This document shows positions 16,528 to 25,829 of a stretch of DNA of 64,000 nt, one piece after another (the stretch's first letter is position 1; each line of letters opens with the position of its first letter). The notes under the pieces were generated by a model. That model had not been told where the DNA came from. It saw nothing but the letters and a program-made list of their open reading frames with translations, and did not search any database. This stretch comes from Seohaeicola saemankumensis (lineage in GTDB: Bacteria; Pseudomonadota; Alphaproteobacteria; Rhodobacterales; Rhodobacteraceae), in the NCBI RefSeq assembly GCF_042678485.1, contig NZ_JBHTKR010000005.1, positions 248,001-312,000 on the forward strand, given 5' to 3'. The translations under genes and the position numbers were made by a program.

Positions 16528-17511
16528 ATGCGAACGCCCCTTGTCACCGTCCCGCAAAACACCGCCGCGGGCATTCTGTTCGTGCTGGCGGGCATGACGG
16601 CGATCTCGATCAACGATGTGCTGATCAAGCAGCTGTCAGGGGGCTACCCGCTGCATCAGATGGTCTTCATCCGGTCGGCGATCGGGATCATTTTCAGCCT
16701 GATGCTGGTGCAGATGGAAGGCGGCTTCGGCATCCTGCGGACCCGCACGCCGGGGCTGCACCTGATGCGGGGGCTGCTGGTCGTGATCTCGAACCTGACC
16801 TATTTCGCGGCGCTTGCCGTGATCCCGCTGGCCGAGGCGACAGCGCTTTTCTTCGTGGCGCCGCTGATGATCACCCTGCTGTCGATCCCGCTGCTGGGCG
16901 AAAAGGTGGGCCCCCTGCGGATGGCCGCGGTCACGGTCGGTTTCGGCGGCGTGGTTCTGATGATGCGACCATGGGAAAGCAGCACGGAGGTGTCGCGCTT
17001 CATCCTGTTCCTGCCTGTCCTGTCGGCGCTGACCTATGCGCTGAACCAGATCATGACCCGAAAGCTGGGTGCCACGACCCGCGCCTCGGCCATGGCGGTC
17101 TATATCCAGGGGATCTTCATCGTGGTCTCGCTGGGCTTCTACGCGGTGGCGGGCGACGGGCGCTTTGCCGAAGGGGTCGAAAACGGATCCGTGCAATTCC
17201 TTCTGCGCGCCTGGGTCTGGCCCGAAGGGAACGACCGCTGGCTGTTCATGGGGCTGGGGCTGAATTCCGCCATCATCGGCTTTGCGCTGGCCCAGGCCTA
17301 CCGGCTGGCGGATGCGGCGGTGGTCGCCCCCTTCGAATACATCGGCCTGCCGCTGGCGATCTTCTGGGGCTGGCTGATCTGGGGTGACATCCCGGCTCCG
17401 GTCGTCTGGGCGGGCAGCGCGCTGATCCTTGGATCGGGGCTGTTCGTCTTCATCCGCGAAAGGATGCAGAACCGCCGCCCGCCACTGCCGCCGGTGCAGG
17501 GCCGGCAATAG
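16528..17511 (+). CDS. DMT superfamily (EamA) transporter
   Basis: 327 residues with ten membrane helices in two EamA halves (about 15-145 and 165-310). Typical motifs are AGMTAISINDVLIKQL, ALAVIPLAEATALFFVAPL and AYRLADAAVVAPFEYIGLPLAIFWGWLIWGD. Likely exports metabolites across the inner membrane; the substrate is unknown. Divergent from the CoxG-like gene, with 157 bases between starts. Confidence 0.9.
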   Translation: MRTPLVTVPQNTAAGILFVLAGMTAISINDVLIKQLSGGYPLHQMVFIRSAIGIIFSLMLVQMEGGFGILRTRTPGLHLMRGLLVVISNLTYFAALAVIPLAEATALFFVAPLMITLLSIPLLGEKVGPLRMAAVTVGFGGVVLMMRPWESSTEVSRFILFLPVLSALTYALNQIMTRKLGATTRASAMAVYIQGIFIVVSLGFYAVAGDGRFAEGVENGSVQFLLRAWVWPEGNDRWLFMGLGLNSAIIGFALAQAYRLADAAVVAPFEYIGLPLAIFWGWLIWGDIPAPVVWAGSALILGSGLFVFIRERMQNRRPPLPPVQGRQ

Positions 17512-17551
17512 CGCCGAGGCGCAGGGCCGAGGGGTCGCATGCGCTCCGCGC

Positions 17552-17574
17552 GGGGATATTTGGAGCAAGAAGAA
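17552..17574 (+). repeat. Recurrent 3'-end motif, copy 1
   Basis: GGGGATATTT followed by GG-A-GCAAGAAGAA after the DMT transporter gene. The same core occurs reversed at 18586-18606 and 59191-59214. Confidence 0.6.
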
Positions 17575-17629
17575 ACAGGGCGCCGGAAATCCCCTTTCGC
17601 GGGGCGGGCTTTAGCGCGATAGTCAGGGC

Positions 17630-18532
17630 ATGATCGAGAAACTGGAGATGTTCATCGCCCTGGCGCGCGAGCAGCATTTCGGCCGCGCGGCCGAAGCCTG
17701 CGGCGTCACGCAACCCAGCCTCTCGGCAGCGATCAAGCAGCTTGAGGATCAACTTGGCGTCATGCTGGTGTGGCGCGGCTCGCGCTTTCAGGGGCTGACA
17801 CCCGAAGGCCAGCGCGTTCTGGAATGGGCGCGCCAGATCGTGGGCGACGCGCGCACCATGCGAGAGGAAATGCGTACCGCGAAGCAGGGCCTGTCGGGCA
17901 ACCTGCGCCTGGCGGTGATCCCCACGGCGCTGACGATGGTATCGGACCTGACAACGCAATTCAGCCGACGCCATCCCAACGTGCGTTTCACGGTCCGCTC
18001 CAGCACCTCGGCCGAGATCCTGGCGCTGTTGGAGAATTTGCAGGTCGATGCCGGCATCAGCTATCTGGACAACGAGCCGCTGGGACGCGTTTCGACGGTC
18101 CCGCTCTATGATGAACGCTATTGCGTGGTGTTGCGCGCCGACGATCCCCTTGCGGCACAGGGGGAACTGCGCTGGTCAGACCTTGGCGATCTGCCCCTTT
18201 GCCTGCTGACACCCGACATGCAGAACCGTCGCATCATCAACCTGCACATGGCCGAAGCCGGGGTGAGCGCGGCCCCCAAGGTCGAGGCGTCATCGGTCAT
18301 CGTATTGATCAGCCATGTCCTCGCCGGGGGCTGGGCCACGGTCCTGCCGCTGAAGGCGGCCGAGATCTTCCTGGCCGGTGGCGACCTGGTTGCCTTGCCG
18401 CTGACCGCGCCGGACGCACATCACGCCGTCGGCCTGATCGCACCCTATCGCGAACCGCATACCCCGGTTCTGGCGGCCCTGATGCAGCAGGCGCATACGA
18501 TCGCGGAAAAACGCCCCGGCACCGTCGCCTGA
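17630..18532 (+). CDS. LysR family transcriptional regulator
   Basis: 300 residues. The N-terminal winged HTH is clear (MEMFIALAREQHFGRAAEACGVTQPSLS as the core, AAIKQLEDQLG following). The remaining about 210 residues form the periplasmic-binding-like effector domain (GNLRLAVIPTAL, DAGISYLDNEPL). Close relatives in Rhodobacteraceae that I recall lie beside NAD-dependent formate dehydrogenase genes. None are present here, so the target is not shown by context. A perfect hairpin follows the stop. Confidence 0.9.
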   Translation: MIEKLEMFIALAREQHFGRAAEACGVTQPSLSAAIKQLEDQLGVMLVWRGSRFQGLTPEGQRVLEWARQIVGDARTMREEMRTAKQGLSGNLRLAVIPTALTMVSDLTTQFSRRHPNVRFTVRSSTSAEILALLENLQVDAGISYLDNEPLGRVSTVPLYDERYCVVLRADDPLAAQGELRWSDLGDLPLCLLTPDMQNRRIINLHMAEAGVSAAPKVEASSVIVLISHVLAGGWATVLPLKAAEIFLAGGDLVALPLTAPDAHHAVGLIAPYREPHTPVLAALMQQAHTIAEKRPGTVA

Positions 18533-18559
18533 CTCTCGGGCGGCACGATCTTTGCTTCC

Positions 18560-18581
18560 GACGCGGGGATTGGCCCGCGTC
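18560..18581 (+). terminator. Hairpin after the LysR gene
   Basis: Perfect 8-bp stem GACGCGGG/CCCGCGTC with a 6-base loop, 28 bases after the stop, followed by a T-rich TTCTTCTTG stretch. Lies between convergent genes. Confidence 0.6.
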
Positions 18582-18585
18582 TGAG

Positions 18586-18606
18586 TTCTTCTTGCTTCAA
18601 ATATCC
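18586..18606 (-). repeat. Recurrent 3'-end motif, copy 2
   Basis: On the minus strand GGATATTTGAAGCAAGAAGAA, matching the copy at 17552 with a different centre. Confidence 0.6.
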
Positions 18607-18628
18607 AGTAACCGGACCGTGCCGCTGC

Positions 18629-19618
18629 TCAGGCGGTTTTCTGGTCCAGCGCGAAGCAGGCCGCATATCCCGTCGCCGTCGCTACCGCCAAGGGCGCATC
18701 AACCTTGCAACGCGGCATCGCCAGAGGGCAGCGCGGATGAAAGGCGCAACCGGGGGGCGGGTTGATCGGGTTCGGGATCTCGCCTTCCACCGGTTTGCGG
18801 CGACGACCTGACAGCGCCAGATCCGGCACCGCATCCAGCAGCATGCGCGTGTAGGGGTGCTGCGGGTCGGTAAACAGGCGCTTGCCATCCGCCACCTCGA
18901 CCAGCCGGCCCAGATAAAGCACCCCGATCCGGTTCGCCATGTGACGCACAACGGAAAGGTCATGGCTGATGAACAGGTAGGTCAGCCCCATCTCGTCCTG
19001 CAGATCCTTCATCAGGTTGAGGATCTGCGCCTGCACCGACACATCCAGCGCCGAGGTCGGTTCGTCGCAGACGATGAATTCGGGCTTGGAGGACAGCGCG
19101 CGCGCAATCGCGATCCGCTGGCGCTGACCGCCTGAAAACTCATGCGGGAACTTCTCGGCATCCTTGGCGGACAGGCCGACCGTGTCCAGAAGCTCGCCCA
19201 CGCGATTGGACACATCCGCACCCTTCAGCAGGCCGAAGGTATGGATCGGCTCGGCAATGATATCGCCCACGCGCCAGCGCGGGTTCAGGCTGGCGAAAGG
19301 ATCCTGAAAGATCATCTGGAAACGACGCCGCAATTCGCGCATCTCGGCGCCTGCCGTGCCGGTCATGCGGTGGCCATCGAACGCGATCGTTCCCTCGGAT
19401 GCCCCCAGAAGTCCCACGACCATCTTGGCGATGGTCGATTTGCCGGACCCGCTTTCGCCCACCAGCGCGAAGGTCTCGCCGCGCTTGATCTCGAAGCTGA
19501 CATCGGCCACGGCGGTCAGATATTGCTTTTCCTCGCGTTCGAGCACCCGGTTCAACCAGGGTTTGGACACATCGAAGTAGCGGGTCAGATGGTCGATCTT
19601 CAGCAATGCATCAGACAT
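18629..19618 (-). CDS. Peptide ABC transporter ATP-binding protein, DppF type
   Basis: 329 residues from the ATG at 19618, which lies inside the end of the upstream ATPase gene (8-base overlap). Walker A GESGSGKST, signature FSGGQRQRIAIARAL, Walker B FIVCDEPTSALD and the C-terminal oligopeptide-transporter extension with PPPGCAFHPRCPLAMPRC, whose cysteines are a known feature of the family. It is one of two ATPases powering the DppBC-type permease pair. Last gene of the operon. Confidence 0.93.
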   Translation of the reverse strand: MSDALLKIDHLTRYFDVSKPWLNRVLEREEKQYLTAVADVSFEIKRGETFALVGESGSGKSTIAKMVVGLLGASEGTIAFDGHRMTGTAGAEMRELRRRFQMIFQDPFASLNPRWRVGDIIAEPIHTFGLLKGADVSNRVGELLDTVGLSAKDAEKFPHEFSGGQRQRIAIARALSSKPEFIVCDEPTSALDVSVQAQILNLMKDLQDEMGLTYLFISHDLSVVRHMANRIGVLYLGRLVEVADGKRLFTDPQHPYTRMLLDAVPDLALSGRRRKPVEGEIPNPINPPPGCAFHPRCPLAMPRCKVDAPLAVATATGYAACFALDQKTA

Positions 19619-20612
19619 CGGCCTTCTCCTTCGTCGCGACGCTTGCTGCATCATAAAGCCAGCATGCCACCTTGCGCCCGTCCCCGCGCTCGATCGGATC
19701 GGGGCGATCTCTGAAGCAGCGGTCAAAGGCACGTTCGCAGCGCGGGTTGAAGGCGCAGCCCTGCGGGATCGCGTTCAGCCGCGGCATCGCGCCGGGGATC
19801 TGCACCAGGCGCGCATTGTCCTGTGTAAGCGTCGGGATCGAGCCCATCAGCCCGGAGGTATAGGGATGCTCGGCCGCGGTGATCACCTCGCGTACCGGGC
19901 CGATCTCGGCCAGGCGCCCGGCATAGAGCACCGCCACCCGATCCGCCGTTTCCGCGATCACGCCCATGTCATGGGTGATCAGCATCACGGCAGCCCCGCG
20001 TTCGGCGCAGATTTCCTTGATCAGGTCGATGATCTGGCTTTGCACCGATACGTCCAGCGCGGTTGTCGGCTCGTCCGCGATCACCAGTTCAGGCTCGGCG
20101 CAGAGCGCCAGCGCAATCACCACACGCTGCCGCATCCCGCCCGAGAAATGGTGCGGATAATCGTCGATCCGGCGCGCGGCGGCGGGAATGCCCACACGGT
20201 CAAGCAGGGCGATGGCGCGCCTGCGCGCCTCGGCGTCGGACAGATCCATATGGGTGCGGATCGTTTCGATCAGCTGCTGGGCCACCGTGTAAAGCGGGTT
20301 GAGGCTGGTCAGCGGGTCCTGGAACACCATCCCGATCCGCTTGCCGCGGATGCGGCGCATGGATTCGGCATCCAGGTTGTCGATCCGCTGGCCTTTCAGC
20401 AGGATCTCACCGCCCGCAATCCGGCCCGGCGGCTCCAGCAGGCCGATGATCGCAGCGCCGGTCAGGGATTTGCCGGCCCCGGATTCGCCGACCACACCCA
20501 GCACTTCGCCGGGCATGATGTCAAAGGACACGTCGTCGATCGCGGTCAGGATGCCGCGGCGGGTGGGAAATTCGACCCGCAGGTTGCGGACGGATAGCAG
20601 AGCGTCGGTCAT
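19611..20612 (-). CDS. Peptide ABC transporter ATP-binding protein, DppD type
   Basis: 333 residues. Walker A GESGAGKSLT, signature FSGGMRQRVVIALAL, Walker B LVIADEPTTALD, and the C-terminal domain with PQGCAFNPRCERAFDRC, the cysteine pattern of oligopeptide/dipeptide ATPases. Starts four bases after the DppC-type gene stop. Partner of the DppF-type ATPase. Confidence 0.93.
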   Translation of the reverse strand: MTDALLSVRNLRVEFPTRRGILTAIDDVSFDIMPGEVLGVVGESGAGKSLTGAAIIGLLEPPGRIAGGEILLKGQRIDNLDAESMRRIRGKRIGMVFQDPLTSLNPLYTVAQQLIETIRTHMDLSDAEARRRAIALLDRVGIPAAARRIDDYPHHFSGGMRQRVVIALALCAEPELVIADEPTTALDVSVQSQIIDLIKEICAERGAAVMLITHDMGVIAETADRVAVLYAGRLAEIGPVREVITAAEHPYTSGLMGSIPTLTQDNARLVQIPGAMPRLNAIPQGCAFNPRCERAFDRCFRDRPDPIERGDGRKVACWLYDAASVATKEKADV

Positions 20613-20616
20613 GATC

Positions 20617-21531
20617 TTACCTCAGCCTTGGGTTCAGCGCGTCGCGCAGCCAGTCACCCAGCAGGTTGACGGACAGCGCCAGTAGCAGCAGCGCGATGGA
20701 GGGGAACAGGATGATCCACCATTCGCCCGAGAACAGATATTGCTGACCGATGCGGATCAGCGTCCCAAGGCTGGGCTGCGTCGGCGGCACGCCCACGCCC
20801 AGGAAGGACAGCGTCGCCTCGGCAATGATAGCCAGCGCCAGGCCGATGGTCGCGATCACCAGAACCGGGCCCATCACGTTGGGCAGGATATGCCGCAGCA
20901 CGATGCGGGTGGGATGCACACCGATCACACGCGCGGCCTGCACGTATTCCTTGGACTTTTCGACCATCGCCGCGCCGCGCACCACGCGGGCATATTGCAC
21001 CCAGTCGGACAGGCCGATGGAGACGATCAGCACCCAGATCGCGACCTCCTCGCGCATGGTGGGGGGAATGAACCCGCGCGCCACACCGAAAATCAGCAGC
21101 GCGATCAGGATCGACGGAAAGGACAGCTGCACATCGGCGATCCGCATCAGAAGGCTGTCCACCCAGCCGCCGCGCCATCCGGCCAGCAGGCCCAGCCCGA
21201 TCCCCAGCACCATCGAAAAGACCACGGCGGCAAAACCCACGAAAAGCGAGATGCGCGCGCCGTACAGGATGGTCGAAAAGATATCCCGGCCCTGGTTGTC
21301 AGTCCCCATCAGGTAGCTGTTGCCGGTGAACTGGTTCGGCACACCCGGCGGCGTGAAGCCGTCCATCAGATTGAGCGAGGCGGAATCGAAAGGGTTGAAG
21401 GGCGCGATCCAGGGGGCCAGAACCGCCCCCATGATGATGATCAGCGCCACCACCGAGGCGACGATGGCCACGGGCGAATGACGGAAGGACCAGGCGATGT
21501 CGCTGTCCCACATGCGTGCAAGCCGGTTCAT
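20617..21531 (-). CDS. Peptide ABC transporter permease, DppC type
   Basis: 304 residues. The N-terminus (SFRHSPVAIVASVVALIIIMGAVLAPWIAPFNPFD) is the usual OppC-TM region. The middle has GTDNQGRDIFSTILYGAR, then six membrane spans with the EAA loop (YVQAARVIGVHPTRIVLRHILPNV). The C-terminus (LLALSVNLLGDWLRDALNPRLR) is typical. Pairs with the DppB-type permease; 12 bases separate the two genes. Confidence 0.93.
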   Translation of the reverse strand: MNRLARMWDSDIAWSFRHSPVAIVASVVALIIIMGAVLAPWIAPFNPFDSASLNLMDGFTPPGVPNQFTGNSYLMGTDNQGRDIFSTILYGARISLFVGFAAVVFSMVLGIGLGLLAGWRGGWVDSLLMRIADVQLSFPSILIALLIFGVARGFIPPTMREEVAIWVLIVSIGLSDWVQYARVVRGAAMVEKSKEYVQAARVIGVHPTRIVLRHILPNVMGPVLVIATIGLALAIIAEATLSFLGVGVPPTQPSLGTLIRIGQQYLFSGEWWIILFPSIALLLLALSVNLLGDWLRDALNPRLR

Positions 21532-21543
21532 GGCAGCCTCTCC

Positions 21544-22527
21544 TTAATGGCGGGTGGCGGCGCGGTCCACGCGCAGGCGCGGGTCCACGACGTAATACAG
21601 CAGATCGACGATCAGGTTGATGATCACGAAGACCAGCGCAATCAGCATCAGGTAGGCGGCCATCACCGGCACATCGACAAAGCGCACCGAATTGATGAAC
21701 AGCGCCCCGACACCTGGCCACTGGAACACGGTTTCGGTGATGATCGCGAACGCGATGATCGAGCCAAGCTGAAGACCCGTGATCGTGATCACCGGCACCA
21801 TCGTGTTCTTCAGCGCATGGCCGAAATGCACGGCGCGATTGCTCAGGCCACGGGCGCGGGCGAACTTGATATAGTCGGTTCGCAGCACTTCCAGCATCTC
21901 GGCCCGGACCAGGCGCATGATCAGCGTCATCTGGTAAAGACCAAGCGTGATCGCCGGCAACACGAGCGATGCGCGGCCCGAAGGCGTCAGAAGCCCGGTC
22001 GTCCAGTTGCCGATCTGCACGGTATCGCCGCGTCCGAAACTGGGCAGCCACTGCAATTCGACCGCGAAGACCCAGATCAGCAGCACACCGATCAGGAAGG
22101 TCGGCAGCGACACTCCGATCAGCGACACGGTCATGATGGTGTTGGACAGCCAGCCATTGCGGCGCAGCGCTGTATAGACGCCAAAGCCCACACCAAAGAC
22201 GAAGGCCAGCACTCCGGACACCAGCGCCAGTTCCAGCGTGGCAGGCAGGCGCGACAGGATCAGCTCCATCACCGGCTGTTGCAACCGGTAGGAAATCCCG
22301 AAATCACCCTGCACGGCCCGGCCAATGAAGGTGGCGAATTGCGTCAGGAACGGATCGTTCAGCCCCAGCAGCTCGCGCAGCGCCTCGCGGTCTGCGATCG
22401 TCGTTTCCTGTCCGACCATCGAGTTGATCGGATCGCCCACGTAACGGAACAGGGCGAATGACACCAGTGCCACGACCAGCATCACAAGCACCGATTGCAG
22501 GATCCGTCGGATGATATAGGCCAGCAT
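21544..22527 (-). CDS. Peptide ABC transporter permease, DppB type
   Basis: 327 residues starting MLAYIIRRILQSVLVMLVV, the standard DppB N-terminus. Six membrane helices are seen. The cytoplasmic coupling loop reads VLRTDYIKFARARGLSNRAVHFGHALKNTMVPVIT. Ends with YVVDPRLRVD as usual in the family. Forms the membrane channel with the DppC-type protein. Confidence 0.93.
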   Translation of the reverse strand: MLAYIIRRILQSVLVMLVVALVSFALFRYVGDPINSMVGQETTIADREALRELLGLNDPFLTQFATFIGRAVQGDFGISYRLQQPVMELILSRLPATLELALVSGVLAFVFGVGFGVYTALRRNGWLSNTIMTVSLIGVSLPTFLIGVLLIWVFAVELQWLPSFGRGDTVQIGNWTTGLLTPSGRASLVLPAITLGLYQMTLIMRLVRAEMLEVLRTDYIKFARARGLSNRAVHFGHALKNTMVPVITITGLQLGSIIAFAIITETVFQWPGVGALFINSVRFVDVPVMAAYLMLIALVFVIINLIVDLLYYVVDPRLRVDRAATRH

Positions 22528-22577
22528 GGTAAATCCGTCCTTCGCCGCAAATTAGGTCAGTCTTGCTGTCTTAAAGC

Positions 22578-22610
22578 AAAACGCCCGCGCAGCGATAGAC
22601 TGCACGGGCG
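22578..22610 (-). terminator. Hairpin plus T-run after the peptide-binding protein gene
   Basis: On the minus strand CGCCCG-GCAG pairs with CTGC-CGGGCG, each arm with one bulged base, around a 7-base loop, followed by TTTT. It lies between the binding-protein and permease genes, so it may attenuate the permease/ATPase genes. Confidence 0.55.
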
Positions 22611-22626
22611 CAAGGATCAAGCAGGA

Positions 22627-24231
22627 TCAGTTGCCGAAGGTGACCGTGGTCATCTTGGGCTGGTTTTCAGGATGAACATCCAGGTTGATGCTGTCCTTCA
22701 TTGCATAGGCCAGCATCTGGTTGTGCACGCTCAGGAAGACGCGGTCTTCCATGACCTTGCCCCAGATTTCCGCAATCAGCGCATCGCGCGCCGCAAGATC
22801 GGTCAACGTCGCCAGCTGTTCGATCTTCGCATCCAGATCCGGGTTGGAATAACGCGACCCGTTGTAGCTGCCGTAGCTGTCTTCGCGGGAATGCACCAGG
22901 AAGTTGAAGATATAGGCGCTGTCGAAGGTCGGCACGCCCCAGCCCAGCAGGTAGAAGTCGGTTTCCCACTTCTCGATCAGCGGGAAATGCAGGCTGCGCG
23001 ACTGCGACACCAGATTGGCGTTGATCTTGGCGCGGCCCAGCATGCCGACCAGGGCCTGGCAGATCGCCTCGTCGTTCAGGTAGCGGTCATTCGGGCAGTG
23101 CAGGTCGATCGAGAAACCGTCGGGATAACCCGCCTCGGCCACCAGGGCTGCGGCACGCTCGTAATCGGGCTTGCCATAGGCGCTCATCTCGGCGGTCCAG
23201 CCGTTCACGAAAGGCGGCAGCGGTGCCGCCGTCGGCTGCGACTGGCCGCGCATCACGACCTGCTGGATCGCGTCACGGTCGATCACCAGCGACAGGGCTT
23301 CGCGCACTTCGGGCTTCTTGAACGGGTTGTCATCCACATTGGCCGAGATCAGCTTGTCCGAGGTCATGTCATAGGAGAAGAAGATGTTCCGGTTCTCGGG
23401 GCCGGTTGCGATCTTGATGCCATCGGTCTGCTGAAGGCGTGCGATATCCTGCACGGGCACGTCCTGCACCACATCCACCTCGCCCGACAGAAGGGCAGCG
23501 ACACGGGTCGCGGCTTCGGCGATCGGGGTATAGATGATCTCGGTCACGGCGGGGGCCGTATCCCAATGATCCGCGAACGCGGCCATCACGGTACGCACTT
23601 CGGGGTCGCGGGACACCAGCGTGTAGGGGCCGGTACCGTTGGTGTTACGCACGGCGAAGTTTTCCTCGCCAGCCGCGAAGTTCTGCGGCAGGACCACGTC
23701 ATTCGCCTCGGCCCAGCCCTTGTCCATCACGAAGGTGTTGGTCAGGTTCTGCACATAAAGCGGCGACGGCCCGGTCATCTTGACGTGTACGGTGTAGTCG
23801 TCGACCATCGACACGCTTTCAACCGCGGAATGCAGCGCCTTGAAACCCGAGCTTTCCGCCCGCGCGCGATCCAGCGAGAAGACGACGTCTTCGGCGGTGA
23901 AATCAGATCCGTCATGGAACTTGACGCCTTCACGCAGCTTGAACACCCAAACGGTGGGATCTTCGGCGCTGATCATCCATTCGGTGGCCAGACGCGGCTG
24001 GAGCGAGCCGTCGGTGGCACGGCCAACCAGCGTTTCATAGATGTGGTGCAGCAGCGTCGAGGTCGGCCCCTCGTTCTGCGAATGCGGGTCAAGCGTCAGC
24101 GCATCGGCGACACGCGCCCAGCGCAGGGTTTCGGCGCTTGCCGCGGTCATGGTCAGGGCCAGAGCGGCGCCAGCCATCAGCATGGCGCGCCCGGTACGCA
24201 CAAAGGCGCCCGCGTTCTGTTTGGAAAACAT
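22627..24231 (-). CDS. Peptide ABC transporter substrate-binding protein (SBP_bac_5)
   Basis: 534 residues with a signal peptide ending ASA at about residue 33. The mature part has the family signatures LDPHSQNEGPTSTLLHHIYETLVG, WVFKLREGVKFHDGSDFTAEDVVFSLDR and, near the C-terminus, LGWGVPTFDSAYIFNFL. It binds peptides or similar compounds in the periplasm and delivers them to the permeases. An M29 aminopeptidase gene lies upstream in the same direction, supporting peptide use. First gene of the five-gene transporter operon. Confidence 0.92.
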   Translation of the reverse strand: MFSKQNAGAFVRTGRAMLMAGAALALTMTAASAETLRWARVADALTLDPHSQNEGPTSTLLHHIYETLVGRATDGSLQPRLATEWMISAEDPTVWVFKLREGVKFHDGSDFTAEDVVFSLDRARAESSGFKALHSAVESVSMVDDYTVHVKMTGPSPLYVQNLTNTFVMDKGWAEANDVVLPQNFAAGEENFAVRNTNGTGPYTLVSRDPEVRTVMAAFADHWDTAPAVTEIIYTPIAEAATRVAALLSGEVDVVQDVPVQDIARLQQTDGIKIATGPENRNIFFSYDMTSDKLISANVDDNPFKKPEVREALSLVIDRDAIQQVVMRGQSQPTAAPLPPFVNGWTAEMSAYGKPDYERAAALVAEAGYPDGFSIDLHCPNDRYLNDEAICQALVGMLGRAKINANLVSQSRSLHFPLIEKWETDFYLLGWGVPTFDSAYIFNFLVHSREDSYGSYNGSRYSNPDLDAKIEQLATLTDLAARDALIAEIWGKVMEDRVFLSVHNQMLAYAMKDSINLDVHPENQPKMTTVTFGN

Positions 24232-24409
24232 GGATATACTCCCATAGATGTGCCGAGAGGTCCGACAAGTCGCCCCCCGGTCGTTTGCAGCTATTTCTGT
24301 CCCGCAATGCGGATGGTGCGCGAAAGATACCTGTTAGCGCCGATCAGGTGCAACCCGTTTCGCAAAACGCCCGCCCGCAGCTATCGCAACGTCAAGCAGG
24401 ACGCGATCA

Positions 24410-25666
24410 TCAGGCCCATTCACCTTTGCGGAAAACAGGCACCCGGCGCCCATCGGCCTGCACGCCGTCGATGTCGATCTGATCGGATCCGATCATCCAG
24501 TCGATGTGGATGGCGCTGCTGTTGCCGCCCTGCGCCGCGACCTGCGCGGCGGTCATGCTTTCACCGCCCTTGAAGCATTTGGAATAGCACTGGCCAAGCG
24601 CGATATGGCAGGCCGCATTTTCATCGAACAGCGTGTTGTAGAACAAAAGACCCGACTGCGAGATGGGCGAGCCATGCGGCACCAGCGCCACCTCGCCCAG
24701 GCGGCGCGCACCCTCGTCGGTGTCCAGCACCTTGCGCAAGACGTCCTGCCCCCTTGTGGCATGCGCCTGGGTGATGCGCCCGCCTTCAAAGTGGACGCGG
24801 ATGCCGTCGATCAGGCTTCCCTGGTGCGACAATGGCTTGGTCGAGGACACATGCCCTTCGACGCGCAGCGCATGCGGCGTGGTAAAAACCTCCTCGGTGG
24901 GAATGTTGGGATTGCAGACGATCCCGTTGCGCGCAACCGAAGCGCCACCCATCCATTCATGCCCATCGGCCAGCCCCACGGTCAGATCGGTGCCCGGCCC
25001 GGTGAAATGCAGCGCATGGAACGCCTGCCCGTTCAACCAGTCGGACCGTTCGCGCAGCTTGGCGTTATGCGCGGCCCAGGCCGCGACCGGATCGGCCTGA
25101 TCCACGCGGGAGGCGGCAAAGATGGCCTGCGCCAGCCTGCCGACAGCCGCATCGGCGGACAGGTCCGGGAACATCAGCTGCGCCCAGGCGCGCCCCGGCC
25201 AGGCGACGATGTTCCAGTTGATCGCGAAATTCGTGATCCGTTCGCGCGCCGGTGTATAGGCGATGGAATTGGCCTTGTTGGCGCGCCCGACCTTGTCGGG
25301 GTCTTCTGCAGCAAGCAGCATCGGATCGTCGCCGACAATGGCCAGACGCGCCGCATTGGCGTCAAACGCCTGCCCCATGCCGTCATAAAGCCAGCCCGCC
25401 GCCCGGTCAAAGCTGGCCTCCGCACCATGGCGATACCGCGCCAGCGCGACCTCGGGATCGGAAAACAGCGGCGTCACCAGCCCCGCCCCGGCCCGATAGG
25501 CATGTTCCGCAATCCGCCGCACCAGCGGCAGAGCCTCGATCGGGGCGGTCATCACAAGATCCTGGCCCGGCTGGAGGTTCAGCCCCACCTTGACGGCCAA
25601 CTCTGCCAAACGGTCAAGGCTGGCCGCGTCGATAGGTCCGGCTGTCGGTGTCTCGTGGCGCGTCAT
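24410..25666 (-). CDS. M29 family metallo-aminopeptidase
   Basis: 418 residues from the ATG at 25666. The family pattern is clear: an N-terminal domain (LDRLAELAVKVGLNLQPGQDLVM), then the metal-binding C-terminal domain with CNPNIPTEEVFTTP, VEGHVSSTKPL, VALVPHGSPIS and IHIDWMIGS, which supply Glu, His and Asp ligands. Cytosolic removal of N-terminal residues from peptides. It lies 178 bases upstream of the peptide-binding protein gene in the same orientation, so uptake and breakdown may be co-expressed. Confidence 0.92.
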   Translation of the reverse strand: MTRHETPTAGPIDAASLDRLAELAVKVGLNLQPGQDLVMTAPIEALPLVRRIAEHAYRAGAGLVTPLFSDPEVALARYRHGAEASFDRAAGWLYDGMGQAFDANAARLAIVGDDPMLLAAEDPDKVGRANKANSIAYTPARERITNFAINWNIVAWPGRAWAQLMFPDLSADAAVGRLAQAIFAASRVDQADPVAAWAAHNAKLRERSDWLNGQAFHALHFTGPGTDLTVGLADGHEWMGGASVARNGIVCNPNIPTEEVFTTPHALRVEGHVSSTKPLSHQGSLIDGIRVHFEGGRITQAHATRGQDVLRKVLDTDEGARRLGEVALVPHGSPISQSGLLFYNTLFDENAACHIALGQCYSKCFKGGESMTAAQVAAQGGNSSAIHIDWMIGSDQIDIDGVQADGRRVPVFRKGEWA

Positions 25667-25829
25667 CTGGGTTCCCTTCACTGTGATATGGCTGGACCAT
25701 AGCCGCGCCACCGGAACCGTCAACAGGCGGCCATCGCGCCTGCGGCGCCGCACCACAAGAAAGATTGGCCTGTTGCGGGAACTGGCCTAGGCTTGGGGTA
25801 GCATTGGCACCTCAAGTGACAGGGCGCAC

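Noticed and set aside
20740..24573. Long plus-strand frames opposite the peptide transporter operon
   Set aside because: All overlap clear DppB/DppC-type and binding-protein genes and encode His/Arg/Gln-rich nonsense.
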